Shown in pieces: positions 42,385 to 54,329 of a stretch of 64,000 nucleotides of DNA (positions are counted from its first letter, which is position 1; every line of letters begins with the position of its first letter). Below the pieces are notes generated by a model that was not told the DNA's origin, searched no databases, and was given only the letters and a program-made list of their open reading frames with translations. Position numbers and translations under genes: made by a program. This stretch comes from Protopterus annectens (lineage: Eukaryota > Chordata > Ceratodontiformes > Protopteridae). The stretch is taken from assembly GCF_019279795.1 (NCBI RefSeq), contig NC_056734.1, forward strand, positions 3,681,506 through 3,745,505, in the 5' to 3' direction.

Positions 42385-44967
42385 ATGTCAGAGACAGCCA
42401 AACCAGGCTTCTGCAGGTGCACAGAGTGTGACCATAAGCTTTACCCAGCTGATGGCCACACTCTTGTGTGTTTTTCTAGGGGTTCCGCATCTTGATTCCT
42501 CCTACTCTACCTGCGCGGGTTCAATCCCTGTGTATTGATCGACAGGAGGAATAAACTTATTCTGAAGGGCCTTCTCCCTCTACCTACTATGGGGGCCCAG
42601 GCAACCCCTTCTAATTTTACCCCAGCTACTACTACGTTCTCCGCCCAGGCCTCTGGGACTCAACCTCCCGCTAAGAAAACCGGGGATGGAGATGAGCACA
42701 GGTATAGAGACAGGCCGAGGAAGCAGTCCCCCGGCCGCTCTTCCTCAGCTGAACCACCAGCCAAGATTCACTTGGCTCCTAGTATTGGGTCTCCCTTTCT
42801 CTGTTCCCCCTGTTTCTATCCCGGAGCCAGAGGTACCTCAAAGCTGTTCCCCGGCATCGGCTCTCTAGGCCGGTGTCAGCCTCTTCCACCAGATCCATCC
42901 ACAGACTTTCTGAAGATGAGATGGACTGGATGATGTGGAGATTCATCCGCACTCAGATGTAGATGGGAGTCTTGCCTATCCCCTGTTACTCCAGAGTGGG
43001 GGGCATGCAGTCCGCCTTCATCCCGATTTACTTCTCCGATCTGACCTCCGGTGTTGGGGTCCTCTGATCCGAGGACCCTCGGTGTCGAGGTCAGCGTTGA
43101 TGGTACCTCGATTGCCGGCTGTTATACCTTGAGCAGGTCAGATCTGACGAGCTCTGATCCATCTGGCTCTCTGAGCCATAGCGTCAGAGCTGGATCTGAG
43201 GGGATGCTTTCGGCTCTGAGTTTTTTGTAGTGGAGCCTTCCAATCGGAGTCTCGGTGCCTGGAGGTTTGGCTGTGGCTCCCCATTGATCCAGAGGATTAT
43301 GGACCCAACTGTAGCCCCAACTCAGGAGGTTCCATTCTCCTTCTCCCTTTGATGTGCTGGAGAGAGTTCTCTCAATCCCATCAAGACCCTTGACAATCTT
43401 GTTCCCAGAATCCATCCTGGCTCCCTCTCTTTCTGGTCCAGATTCCACCATCCTGCTACCTCAGGGACAGCCTGCTGCCTGTCCACCCCAGGGAGTTCCT
43501 ACACAGTAACAGCTGGACGTTTTCGGGTCTTCCCCACAGATCTCCCCCGAGGGGGTTCCTTGAAAATGCATGTGTAAAAGGAGGTATGTAGACTCCCCAC
43601 CAGAGTCTGTCACGGATGACACTGACTTGGAGGAAGAGGAGGGTTCCCCCAATCACCCCCAGAGGATGTATCATTTGGAGACATCATGGAAATCTACGGT
43701 AGAGCGGGGGGTGTTCTGTCCAAAAACCCAACCCTGATGCATCTGTGTTCCTGGAGGCATTTGGCACAGGACCCTCTACTTCCTGGGTGTCCTGTCCAGA
43801 TTCTCTAGTGGATCTTGTTACATCTCTGGCATGAAAGGAGCCTGACACAATGGAGCCTATCCCCAAATGCCCTGATAAGGTCCTCAGTGCCCCTACCGAC
43901 AAACCTTACTGGTCTAAAGGACCCCTCCAATGCCATGGTGGTGGTGGTGGCGGCCACCAAGAAGGAGCTCGCACAGGAGAGCTCCATGGTCCATCCACCG
44001 GACTGAGAGTCTAGGAGCTTGGACCATTTCGGGAAGAGGGCCTACGCTTCAGCAATGTTCTTGGTACGTACGCTGAACTACATGGCACATGTTATTGGGC
44101 TTCAGCGAGACTTGGTGAAGGAGGTCACCAAGTCTACCCCAGGGTCCATGTTGTCAGAGGATAGGAAGGTTAGGATAGGAAGGTTTTCTCTTCTCTAATG
44201 GCCACCCTCACCTCCATTGCCAGTACCTCTGTATGGCTTCTCTCTCTTGCTACTGAGGGAGCTGCCAAAGCTGCAGGAGCAGGCATTGTCATCAGGTGTC
44301 GTGCCTCGCTCTGACTTTGTACCTTCGCACAGGAGAGCTCCATGGTCCATCCACCGGACCGAGAGTCTAGGAGCTTGGACCATTTCGGGAAGAGGGCCTA
44401 CGCTTCAGCAGTGTTCTTGGTACGTACGCTGAACTACATGGCACATGTTATTGGGTTTCAGCAAGACTTAGTGAAGGAGGTCACCGAGTCTACCCCAGGG
44501 TCCATGTTTTCAGAGGATAGGAAGGTTTTCTCTTCTCTAATGGCCACCCTCACCTTCATTGCCAATACCTCTGTATGGCTTCTCTCTCTTGCTACTGAGG
44601 GAGCTGCCAAAGCTGCAGGAGGAGGCATTGTCATCAGGCGTCGTGCCTCGCTCTGACTTTGTACTTTCTCGGAGCTCTTCAAGGCATCGTTTACAGTTGC
44701 CCCGTATGTTGGTTCCACTCTGTTTGGAAAGACGGTACATGATACAGTTGACGAGCAAGAAGGATGGAAAGACTCTGCCATCGGAATCCACTTCTCAACC
44801 CCCCAACAATCCTTCTCCAGGAATCAGTGGGGGCAAAGATGTGGTTCCGGAAGTCTCAGGGTTATTCCCAGGATGCTCGGGACTTGCCTTCCCACAGAGG
44901 CAGAGGGGGCCTGAAGAACCAAGGGTGTCGGGACTCTTTCTCAGACAGGCTCGCGCATCAGCCCTGA
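42385..44967 (+). pseudogene. DIRS 3 gag-like ORF1, heavily broken
   Basis: ATG at 42385 begins MSETAKPGFCRCTECDHKLY, with the first half of the Cys cluster and DGHT, but the second CxxC is disrupted by an indel near 42470. RRNKLILKGLLPLPTM follows at 42540. The Ser/Arg-rich and acidic middle is spread over many frames; conserved C-terminal blocks (YGHFGKRAYASAVF-like, LNYMAHVIGFQQDLVKEV) are recognisable within the duplicated segment, ending with an Arg/Gly-rich tail and TGA at 44965-44967. Confidence 0.75.
43969..44680 (+). repeat. 356-bp tandem duplication in DIRS 3 gag
   Basis: Unit 1 starts at 43969 and unit 2 at 44325, both with TCGCACAGGAGAGCTCCATG. They differ at several positions, including a 16-base extra repeat of the TAGGATAGGAAGGTT motif in unit 1. 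Confidence 0.88.
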
Positions 44968-45402
44968 AGGGTTGCCCAGCTGCTCATCTCTGGAGGCAGT
45001 CAGGGTTCGACTATCACTACACCCAACATCCTGGGAGTCTGTCACAGACTAACAATGGGTGTTGTGAATCATATCCAGAGGATACTCCATTCCTTTCCTG
45101 TGAAGGGGCCAAACACCTCCCAGACATTCCACCCACGTAAAGGGAGGCAGCAGCGCAGGAAATTTCCAAGCTGCTTGAAAAACGAGTCATGCAGCCAGTC
45201 CCCCCCCCCCCCAGACTAGTCTGGATTAGGCATTTTTTCCAGGTTCTTTTTAGTGCCAAAGAAAATGGTGGACTTGAGGCCAGTTCTGGATCTCTCTGCC
45301 CTGAACCTGTCAGTTGTCAAGACGAAATTCCGGATAGTCACACCTCAAGCTGTAATGCGTTTCCTGCAGGAGAACGACTGGATGTGCTCAGTAGACCTTC
45401 TT
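44968..45402 (+). pseudogene. DIRS 3 RT N-terminal remnant
   Basis: Encodes the VPKKMVDLRPVLDLSALNLS-like block (with MPKK frame at 45253) and NDWMCSVDL, ending just at the first catalytic Asp, where the internal deletion begins. Confidence 0.8.
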
Positions 45403-46030
45403 CCCCTTTTTGAATCTGCTGCTTCAGTGAATCTGCAGTTCCTGTCTTGGAAGAGCCTTCCTAATTGCTATTACTTCAGCTAAGAGTGTCTGAGCATCAG
45501 GCCTTATCAATTAAGCCACCTTACATGATCTTCTATAAAGACAGGGTATCTTTGCGTGCTAACCCTTCCCTTCTACCAAAAGTGGCCTCAGACTCAAACA
45601 TCAGTCAGGTTATCAACCTCCCTGTCTTCTTTATGAACTTTCAGAATAAGGGAGAGTATAAATTGCATCTGCTGGATTGTTCATAGATAATTTTTTCTTA
45701 CACAGGACAAAGGCATTTCACCAGTCGGATCAACTTTGTTTCCTACTCTAAGCCCTTTTTAAGGAAACCTGTATCAAAGGTCACCATTGCTCATTGGATT
45801 TCTCAGTGTATTCTTTTGACGTATTCATCTAAAGGATTGTCCCCACCAGGTCAAGTTAAGGCACATTTTATTAGGTCTGTGGTTACTTGTCCAGAGTTTC
45901 TTTGGATGACATATGCTCTGTGGCTACTTGGGCATCTTTACATACTTTTATCTCCCATTACAAGTTGGACATTCTCTCCAGAAGTAGGGCATCCTTTGGC
46001 TCCGCTGTGTTATGGAATATCCTTCCATGA
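45403..46030 (+). pseudogene. DIRS 3 tyrosine recombinase C-terminal half
   Basis: Begins LPLFESAASVNLQFLSWKSL, the block preceding the first catalytic Arg. The Arg itself is damaged (ITSAKSV instead of ITSARRVSEL, followed by a stop). Further blocks: SLRANPSLLPKVASDSN, INLPVFF, HFIRSVVT for HxxR, and FISHYKLDILSRSRASFGSA with the Tyr retained, all in shifting frames. The core-binding half is missing. Confidence 0.82.
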
Positions 46031-46072
46031 GGGCCTCCCAGGTGTTTGGTAGCTGGAGACTCTGTCCCACAC

Positions 46073-46163
46073 CTTGAAGAGCAAATGAAGACAACTTCAG
46101 ATAAAGAAGTTATGTACTCACCATAACATTCCATCTGAGTTGTTGCTCTTCATTTGTCTTCAA
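46073..46163. repeat. internal complementary region of DIRS 3
   Basis: Pairs with the left end (ATCTGAAG region at 42003) and the right end (TTATGGTGAGTACGTAACTT region at 46480-46500), joining near 46103. Confidence 0.88.
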
Positions 46164-46503
46164 CTGTCCCTCTCTCCTTCCCCCTGCTTTATATGGGATG
46201 TGTGGTGGTCTGGCTGGAAAAGACATGGCCCTTCTTTTGGCATAAATAGTCATTCCTTATAATACTATCTGGGTTATTGTACCACAGGCTAAGACGTCGT
46301 GTCAGGTTGGGTTGCTAGGGTGAGCAGCAGACTCGATCTGAAGGGAGGGAGGAAGGAGACGGGGAATTATGGGTAAGGGAGGAATCCGAAGCTGGAGAAA
46401 TGCGGCTGTGTGAAATCTGTCCCGGATCCGTGTTCCCTCAGGTTGAAGACAAATGAAGAGCAACAACTCAGATGGAACATTATGGTGAGTACGTAACTTC
46501 TTT

Positions 46504-48427
46504 TTTCAGGCACATTAGATGGAATGTGAGCCCTAGACGGACCATTTGCATTGTGATGGGTCAAAGCTTTGGTATGTGTTTTACCAAACATTGAAATGGT
46601 TGTAAGGAGAATGCCCTTATACATGTTTGTGTTCAATCCAGTTTCTTTTTCATTAGTATACAAGAGGGTATGGATTGAGACAGGTGTAAATTCTGTGCTA
46701 ATGAGATAATACTATAGTGAAGTGTGTACCCACTTGATTGCCAAGTATTCCCGGTAAGTAATTGAATACTTGGTTTCTGTTTTGTTCAACTTGCATCCCA
46801 TAAAACATAGTGAATGTTCTTCCCATAAAAGGTGTATGATAGCACTGTATTTGATGCATCAATATAGACTATAAAAGGACTTTTGAAATGTGGAAGGGCT
46901 AAGACAGGTTTTGAATATATGTTATATTCATCTGTTTAAGGGCAGTGTTTGCCTCTAGTGCCCACATTATAGGGCATATTCCCTTTTATCAGATGTGTAA
47001 GAGGGCACACTAATGCAGAATGGGGTACAGTTTTTAATAGTAACCAGCTAACCCCAAAAATGCCCCCATTTCTTGATGGCAAGAATAGGCCAATTTCTCC
47101 TAGTCTCGAGTTTTTCTTTTTGTGGCTTAAGCCTCCACCTCTTTTATGTCTGACTTACTGTTGGAGGCATTAACTGTTCACCAGGCTTGTCTGCAAGTCT
47201 AGTGCCTTAGCTATATGGGAGTCCTAAATCTCTGAATGTATAATGACATCTAGACAAGTGGCAGCATATGTGTAACATAGGATGTTAGGGCTATGTGCAT
47301 TAATCTTTAAACATCGACAGAAATGCCACATAAACAAAAAGTAAGTAAGTACTGTATATGGGAACATGTCCTTTTATATTGAAATGGCTGTAATTTCTTT
47401 TTTTTTGCTTCAGCCATTAGCAGGACTTGCCCCAGTGTACCTTTATGAGGTTTGTAGTCAAACGAATCTTGCCTTCCACAGACTGTTTGTCAATCCTAGG
47501 CATTGGGTAGCTGTCAAATTGTGAAATGCTGTTTTGATTTCAGAAGTATTTGTAGTCTAGCACTTTATTTTGATTCCTCTGTTACCCCATCTTTATCTTT
47601 TTTTTTTACTTCCTCTTACACAGCCTTTCTGTGTGACTGTGATATTCTGCAGAAGGGTAGGTTGAGTGGGGCAAGAGATGTAATTGCCTGGGGCGCAAAG
47701 GGTTGGAGGCACAATTGGCCATCCTTCGTCATAATTTCTATTTCTTTAGTGCAATGCCAGCTTTTAAAAGACAGTATTGCATTTGCAGTGAAACCTGAGC
47801 ACTGCAGCTACCCTTGTGAGGTCTAAACTGTAGCAACTCCTTGCTATGCTTGTATCAAGTACTGTACTACAGTTTAAAAGTAATTTTTTTAATTCATATG
47901 TATGTGATGTGGAAAGAGGATCTGGGGAAGGGCACAGAAACGGGACTTGAATGGCTTGGGCAGGAAGGGGAGGAGTGGTGTATCGTGCATCTGGCTTTAA
48001 AAAAAAAAAAAAAAAAAGACTTGTTGAAGTGCTTTTTCTTCTCTTCACTTGAAGAGCTAAAGGGGTGGGGTGCTGCTAGAGCCAGCTATGCTGCTGGTAT
48101 TCTGTAAGGTTTTAAGTTAAACTTTTTGCTGGAATGATCTTAATATGGTGTTGAATCAGGTCCTTTCAGTCACTTCTGAAACCCTTTTTAACAGAATTTC
48201 TGTCTTGTTTCTGCAGCTTAGATAATGTGCTCTCTATCTGAACTGCAGACATAGAGGTCACATTTCTTGTACGTCACCAGATTTACTAGTTTCTGCTGCT
48301 AAACTAACTACAGGAGAATTATGCTTTCATTTGGTCCATTCCTAGGTATCATCCTAGTCCATAACTGTGCTAACTTAAGTTTTGAATGAACAGTACTAGT
48401 TCACATACTGTTACTTTCGGACCTTAC
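46504..48427. other. host non-coding DNA
   Basis: No domain-bearing ORF. Holds a short palindrome (CCAAGTATTC / GAATACTTGG near 46745-46774), a T-run near 47398 and an A-run at about 48000-48017. Nothing assigned. Confidence 0.5.
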
Positions 48428-48720
48428 TTTGTACAGTAATTCATTTTGCAACTCCATTCCATGTAAGGGTGGGAAGTGGAAACATCTGGTTCATCTTCTT
48501 CCCACACCATTCTTCTGCTGAATGGTGTCATCCTTCCACTGTGATTTTTAGTTTGTCTGAAAACCTGGAGGTCAGCCAATTCTGAAGTTTTATCAGGTTT
48601 AGGTTGTTTTGGGCAGAAAACACTGCCTCCTTTCCTACAACTACAGGCACTTGGGTTTACATTAGAAGAAAAAGCATTTGTAGCTGGTAAATAACTAAAC
48701 ATTTTGTTGTTGGCCACTTG
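48428..48720 (-). CDS. candidate internal exon of an unidentified host gene (minus strand)
   Basis: On the minus strand a long pyrimidine tract (about 48735-48790) leads to an AG (rc of CT at 48721-48722) and then 97 open codons: ANNKMFSYLPATNAFSSNVN, CRKGGSVFCPKQPKPDKTSE, RMTPFSRRMVWEEDEPDVST and onward, ending at a strong donor AAA-GTAAGG (rc of 48422-48430). The composition is protein-like, with Cys, Trp and Pro well spread and no relation to any transposon seen here. The acceptor must be the second AG after the tract because the first leads to stops. I do not recognise the protein. Confidence 0.42.
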
Positions 48721-49117
48721 CTATTCAATTGCAGCCTTAAAAGAGAATATAAAAAATGTTGGGGAAAAGAGTGAAGAAATAAAAATAAAAGAATGCAGAA
48801 TCAGTCAAGAAAAAAATATATGTACAAAAGTGCTCAGTGAAAAAGTACAGAATTAGAAAAGCCAAAACTGAAGAAATTGGCAACAAAGATAGAGCATAAA
48901 TCATTACACCAAGGGGGAAAAAAACTGAAGAGCACGATAAATCAGAACAGCAAATAAAAATTATAAAAATAGCCTCCCTTTATAGGGTGACTGCAACTGT
49001 AGCAGCTGACAGTTGCTCCTATATATATTTACAAAAATAAAAATTCTACCAGTGTCAACTGATGAAAGCTTAACATCCTAAAACACCCACAAATAAAACA
49101 TCCCAAAAACAGTCGCC
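48721..49117. other. A-rich host DNA before DIRS 4
   Basis: Very A-rich on the plus strand, T-rich on the minus strand; its right-hand side next to 48720 serves as the pyrimidine tract of the candidate minus-strand exon. Nothing else seen. Confidence 0.5.
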
Positions 49118-49688
49118 ATCTGATGTCAATCTTCATTCATTCTTGGCTGTTGGGTTTCGGTTCCAACCCTCGGAACTGACTCATCCATTGTATCAAGCTG
49201 CCACCAGCCATAAACCCTCAAGCCAAGGCTACACATACTGCCTCTCTTCCCTTCCCTTCAGATCTTCTTTGCCGCGTAGAATTTCAGACACGTCAGCCAT
49301 GCTCTCAGCTAAGTGCTAATTTTTTCTGATATAAAACAAAATTTTCTCTACTTTAGTTCTTAACTTGTTACTTCCTTGATATTCATTGTTACTGCTGTGT
49401 TTTTTGATTGTGAGTGCTTTACCTTTCCTCCTTACTTTATCAGGTAAAAATTTGACTTGCACTCGGTATAGGCCCCTCCCTTCCCTCTGGTAAGTTTTTT
49501 GAATACCATCACTGGTATTTCCTTCTTTTCCTTTTTCTTCCCCTTACCCTTTTGTGGGTATTTTTCTCCAACTACCATTTTTGGTACACCCTTTATTTAA
49601 AAAAAAATTCTTTACTGTGTTTTTCCATTACTTCTTGGGTAGGTAAGTTTGTGTCTGCGCATGTGCCTTCTCGTGTAATTTTTGCAAG

Positions 49689-52509
49689 ATGTCAGAGAAA
49701 CAAAGGAACTACTGGGTTCAAGCAATGCGACGAATGTGGCAGAAAGACGCCCAACTCGGATAGGCATCTTATGTTTACTGTTTATAGGTGCCACTTTTAG
49801 AAATTCAACCTGCATGTGAACTCTGCTAGAGTTTCAGCACTCGAACCCTTGCAGAGAGGCCCAACAAACTTATCCTCAAGAGCATATTAAAATGCCCTTT
49901 TGATTAGGCTTTGTCTGAGGCAAAGATATCTAGATCTTCTGAAAAAGAGTCAAAGAAAAGGTGTCACTCTGTTCTAGCATCTCCTAAGGGACAGGTCCTG
50001 ACTCATCCCTCAGAACTGAGGCCTAAGATCCCAAAATTGACGCCCACTGCTGTTCCGATACCAAAGCCTGTAATGTCCCCCATGGTACAAAAGTCACCGT
50101 AGCACAGACCTTTTCATCGGTACCAATGATTCTCTTGGCACCAGTAGTTTCCCCTGGCCATACCAGTTGCTTCCTCCCCAGCAAAACAAATTATTGGTCA
50201 GCAGACCATGGTGCAGAAGGCCGAGACTATACCCAGGACTAGGTACTCCCCATCTATTGACCCCTTCTTGGGTCAACAATTACGTCCATTCCTTGAAATG
50301 CCAGAATCTCCCTCAGTGATGTCCGTCTGTTCCACCAGAGGCCTTTCAGAACTTGATGTAGTCAAGTTAGTGGACCAGCTCTTGGTGGCCAGAGGTCTCC
50401 TGTCCCAGTCTAGGACCTGTCTCCCATCCAGAGTCAAGGTTTACTCTTCAAGGACTCCCACTTATCTTCCTCCTTCAACCTCTCCATAGGTCTTGGAGCC
50501 CTCAACTTCAACACTCCCAGTGCCAACTCCTTCAGTACTGATGGAGGACCTCACCTTGGTTCTGGAATCGATACTGTGGTTGTCTTCCCTTTCGGAGCTG
50601 TCTCACCCATGGGACCTGACTTGGCTGCCGGCTCCGGGATCAGCTCTGATTTTTTTTTTCTCCAGTGCAGTCTACGGTCCCTGGTACTCTGGCAGTCACT
50701 AGTCTTCTTGTGGCTCCTGCTGTGAGGTGAGCTCGGAGTGGTGTGTGACCCCGGTTCCAAGGTTGGCTTTCTTGCTTCTGGGCTGGCATCCCTCTTTGGT
50801 TGGGCCTGTATTCCAGATTATGGAGACCAGAGTCAAGGTTTACTCTTCAAGGACTCCCACTTATCTTCCTCCTTCAACCTCTCCATAGGTCTTGGAGCCC
50901 TCAACTTCAACACTCCCAGTGCCAACTCCTTCAGTACTGATGGAGGACCTCACCTTGGTTCTGGAATCGATACTGTGGTTGTCTTCCCTTTCGGAGCTGT
51001 CTCACCCATGGGACCTGACTTGGCTGCCGGCTCCGGGATCAGCTCTGATTTTTTTTTTCTCCAGTGCAGTCTACGGTCCCTGGTACTCTGGCAGTCACTA
51101 GTCTTCTTGTGGCGCCTGCTGTGAGGTGAGCTCGGAGTGGTGTGTGACCCCGGTTCCAAGGTTGGCTTTCTTGCTTCTGGGCTGGCATCCCTCTTTGGTT
51201 GGGCCTGTATTCCAGATTATGGAGAGAGCTCTTGCCTCAGCAGGCTCACAGTTGGCACCATCCCCGTCAGAGTATCACATCTATGTGTCCTCTGGCTCGC
51301 AGCTGCCACAATCTGCTACATCAGGGCAGCAGACAGAAGAGCCGCAAGACACCCTGCTGCAGGGTACCCTCTCCTCTGAGTCCTCCTCAGATCTTTCCCT
51401 GAAGAGCCACCCCATAAGAGATTGTGCAAGAGAAAGCACCTGCATTCTCCAGAAGAATCTATCACTGAGGATACAGATTTCAATGAAGGGGAAGGGTTCC
51501 CATGGTCACCCCCTGAAGATGGCTCCTTCGGAGACATCCTGTAAATCTTAAAACAGTGGGGTGATTGGAAGCCCACAAACCCTTCCTCTGAGGAATCTGT
51601 CTTCTTGCAGACCTTTCGTGCCTGATTTTCCACTTTTGAGTAATCCCCCACCTGCTGGTGAACTGGTCAAACGCATTGTGCAGCATGCATGGAAGGCGCC
51701 TGACACTATAGAGCCAATCCCCTGGAGACCAGACAATTCTTTCCGAGTCCAAAGATCAGCATCACTGGTCTAAAGGTCTAGCAGTAGATGCCATGGTGGT
51801 GGCGGCCGCCACAAAAAAGGAACCCACCGAGGAAAATCCAGCTGTCCATCCTCCAAACCAAGAGTCTCAGACTATGGACAGATTCAGGAAGCGGGTCTAT
51901 GCTTCAATGACCTTTGCCATACAGTCATTAAATTTTTTGGCACATTTCACGGGATTTCAAAGGTATCTGATAATTGAGCTTTCAGAGTCCTTAGCAAAAG
52001 CAGTGTCTGACGAGGTATGCGATAAGGTTGCCTCCCAGCTTGCCACCCTAGAATCCGTCTCCAACTCAGCCATGCGGCTTGTTGCACATACAGCCAAAGA
52101 GACAACCAAGGCAGTGGGTACAGGCGCTGCCATTAGACGTCATACCTGGGTGCACTTGTGACTTTGCAGACCCCTTCAAGTCTTCCTTTATCAATGCTTC
52201 CATTGATGCTTCATCATTATTTGGCCCAAAAGTCAGAGACACCTTAGCCAGGTGTGAGAAGGACGGAAAGACCGTTTCTGCTGTGGGTGTGCATTTTTCC
52301 ACTCCACAACTACCTTATTCTAGGAATCAGAGGAGTGGAAAGATGTTTTTCAGAAAGTCCCAGGGGTCTTTTCAGGGCATTTGTGGTGAGGAGTACTCCT
52401 GGGGCAGAGAGGGAACTCTTCTGGAAGATGCTCCTCCTGGAGCAGAGGGGGCCCACGTAACCAGGGCTCCAGGGATTCTTTCTTGGGACAACCCTACCAG
52501 CACTCCTAA
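49689..52509 (+). pseudogene. DIRS 4 gag-like ORF1
   Basis: ATG at 49689; a second frame carries GFKQCDECGRKTPNSDRH, the first half of the Cys/His cluster, which then degenerates. After a Lys/Ser-rich part (SEKESKKRCHSV) and the 399-bp duplication come an acidic segment and the conserved C-terminal half: MVVAAATKKEPTEENPAVHP, MDRFRKRVYASMTFAIQSLN, a TGA near 52161, DPFKSSFINASIDASSLFGP, KTVSAVGVHFS, and an Arg/Gly/Ser tail ending at TAA 52507-52509. Confidence 0.8.
50428..51225 (+). repeat. 399-bp near-identical tandem duplication in DIRS 4 gag
   Basis: Units 50428-50826 and 50827-51225 differ at one base that I can see (GGCTCCTG versus GGCGCCTG near 50713 and 51112). 399 is a multiple of three. 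No other DIRS copy here has it. Either a very recent event or an assembly artefact. Confidence 0.92.
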
Positions 52510-54025
52510 GCAGCAGCCCAACTGCTTACCCCTGGAGGCAGTCAGGGGAAGATTCTCTCTGCACCATTCAGCCTGGCACACTACATCGGATTCCTGGGTG
52601 CAGACGATAATTACCAGAGGTTATCATATACCCTTCAGTCTTTATCCCAAACCACAAAGGTGAATCCCCAATGTTCCACCCAGTCAGAGGGATATAGCAG
52701 CACTAGAAATCCAAAAGCTGCTTCAAAAAAGAGTCATTCAGACAGTCCCACCAGACCAAATAGGATCCGAATTTTACTCCAAGTTCTTTAGTGTCAAAAA
52801 AGACAGGAGACTGGAGGCCAGTTTTAGAACTCAGTGGTCTGAACAAGTTTGTTCAACAGATAAAATTCCGTATGGTCACAGTTCAGTCTATCCTTTCCTT
52901 TTTGGAGGGAGACAATTGGATGTGTTCCATAGATCTTCAGGATGCATTTTACCACATAAAAATGGGCAAACACTCCAGAAGATTCCTCCACTTCCAGCTT
53001 GGAGCTATTCATTCCTAATTTTGAGCACTGCCCTTCAGTCTCACCACATCCCCCAGGGTATTCACCAAATGCATGGCAGTGGTAACAGGTCACTTGAGGC
53101 TACAGGGATTCTGTGTGTTTATACATTTAGACTGGCTCCTCACTGCCCTCACCAGGCATCTGCTGCTTTCCACCTTGGACTCCATTCTAATACTTGCAGA
53201 GTTCTTAGGCATCTCAATAAACAAGGAAAAGTCAAAACTATCCCCTACTCAGGACATAGAGTTCATTGGAGCAAGACTGAACAAATCACAGATGGCTGCT
53301 CTTCCACTTCACAGATTGGAGCAGTTGAGGTCACAACTTCAAGTGATACTCTCTCAAGACAGGGTTCCAGCTAAAAAGTCTTACAGCTCCTTGGGTCCAT
53401 GGCAGCAACGATCACTCTAGTTCCTCTGGCAAGATATCACATCCACATGAGGCTGCTTCAATTGCTCCTGGCATCACAGTGGTCAATGTTAACACACCCA
53501 ATGTCCCACCCAGTCCGAATAACCAACCGATGCAAGCAGGATTTATATTTGTGGATGAAGCCAGAAAACAAATTATGGAGCCGCCCCTTTTCCCCCTCTC
53601 AGCCCAAAGCCGTAGTGACCACAGATGCATCCCTGATAGGGTGGGAGGCCATTTCCAGGGAAAGATAGTCCAAGGCATTTGGTCCACTTGAGGCCAATCT
53701 GCATATCAACGTCCTAGAACTGAGGGCAGTGCTGTTAGTGTTGCAAGCATTCCAGTCTGTCCTCCCTTCAGAGACAATTGCTATTCAGTTAGACATGTCA
53801 GTAGTCTGGTACATCAGCAAACGGGAGGGGGGGGGCACGTCCTACCCTCTTTGTCAGGAAGCCTTAAGAGTTTGGCAATGGGAGATCACCTCCAACCACT
53901 TTCTGATAGCAACCCACAATCTGGGGAACTCCAGCATGATTGTAGATAAATTAAGCAGGTGCATTCTTCTGCCTAAAGAGTGGTCTGTTAACTCCAATAT
54001 TGAAATGAAGAGCTTTCGTTGATGG
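52510..54025 (+). pseudogene. DIRS 4 reverse transcriptase / RNase H
   Basis: SDSWVQTIITRGYHIPFS, then KKTGDWRPVLELSGLNKFVQ, MCSIDLQDAFYHIKMGKHSR, a TAA near 53018, and MAVVTGHLRLQGFCVFIHLD, where the catalytic box YLDD is reduced to HLD-W by loss of one codon. RNase H shows VVTTDASLIGWEA, LELRAVLLVLQAF, a changed SDN block (QLDMSVVWYIS) and MIVDKLSR. Enzymatically dead both by frame and by the missing catalytic Asp. Confidence 0.87.
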
Positions 54026-54329
54026 TGTCCACCTTGCTGCGGTGTGTTCGCCTCCCCATAAACCACAAATGCAGCAGCTACTTTGCCCTATTCCTCTTGG
54101 GGGAAGTCCCCGAGAGATGTTATCCTACATGATTGGCCCTTGGGACTTCTTTACTCATTTCCACCAATCCCGTTAACTACCCAATTGTTGAAGAAAGCCC
54201 AGCGGTTTGGAAGCAGAGTGATCCTCATTCCACCTTAGTGGCCCCATCAAGTCTGGTTTCCCTTTCTCTGGCCTCACTTAGTTCACCATCCATGGATTCT
54301 GGATCTAATTCCAGACCTGTTGTCTCACT

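Larger units (their letters stand above)
42003..46503 (+). mobile_element. DIRS retrotransposon 3, internally deleted
   Basis: Inverted terminal repeats 42003-42155 and about 46338-46503, internal complementary region 46073-46163. The coding part runs gag, a short RT segment, then directly into the recombinase at about 45402, so most of RT and all of RNase H are missing (about 2 kb compared with DIRS 1). A 356-bp tandem duplication lies in gag. The intact ends and complementary region mean it could still have been a template for related elements, but it encodes no polymerase. Confidence 0.9.

Noticed and set aside
46745-46774. CCAAGTATTC / GAATACTTGG palindrome as a transposon end
   Set aside because: Only 10-bp arms and no partner repeat or TSD nearby.
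47503-47826. 107-codon plus-strand ORF
   Set aside because: No splice-site context or motif; a T-run and AT bias explain part of it.
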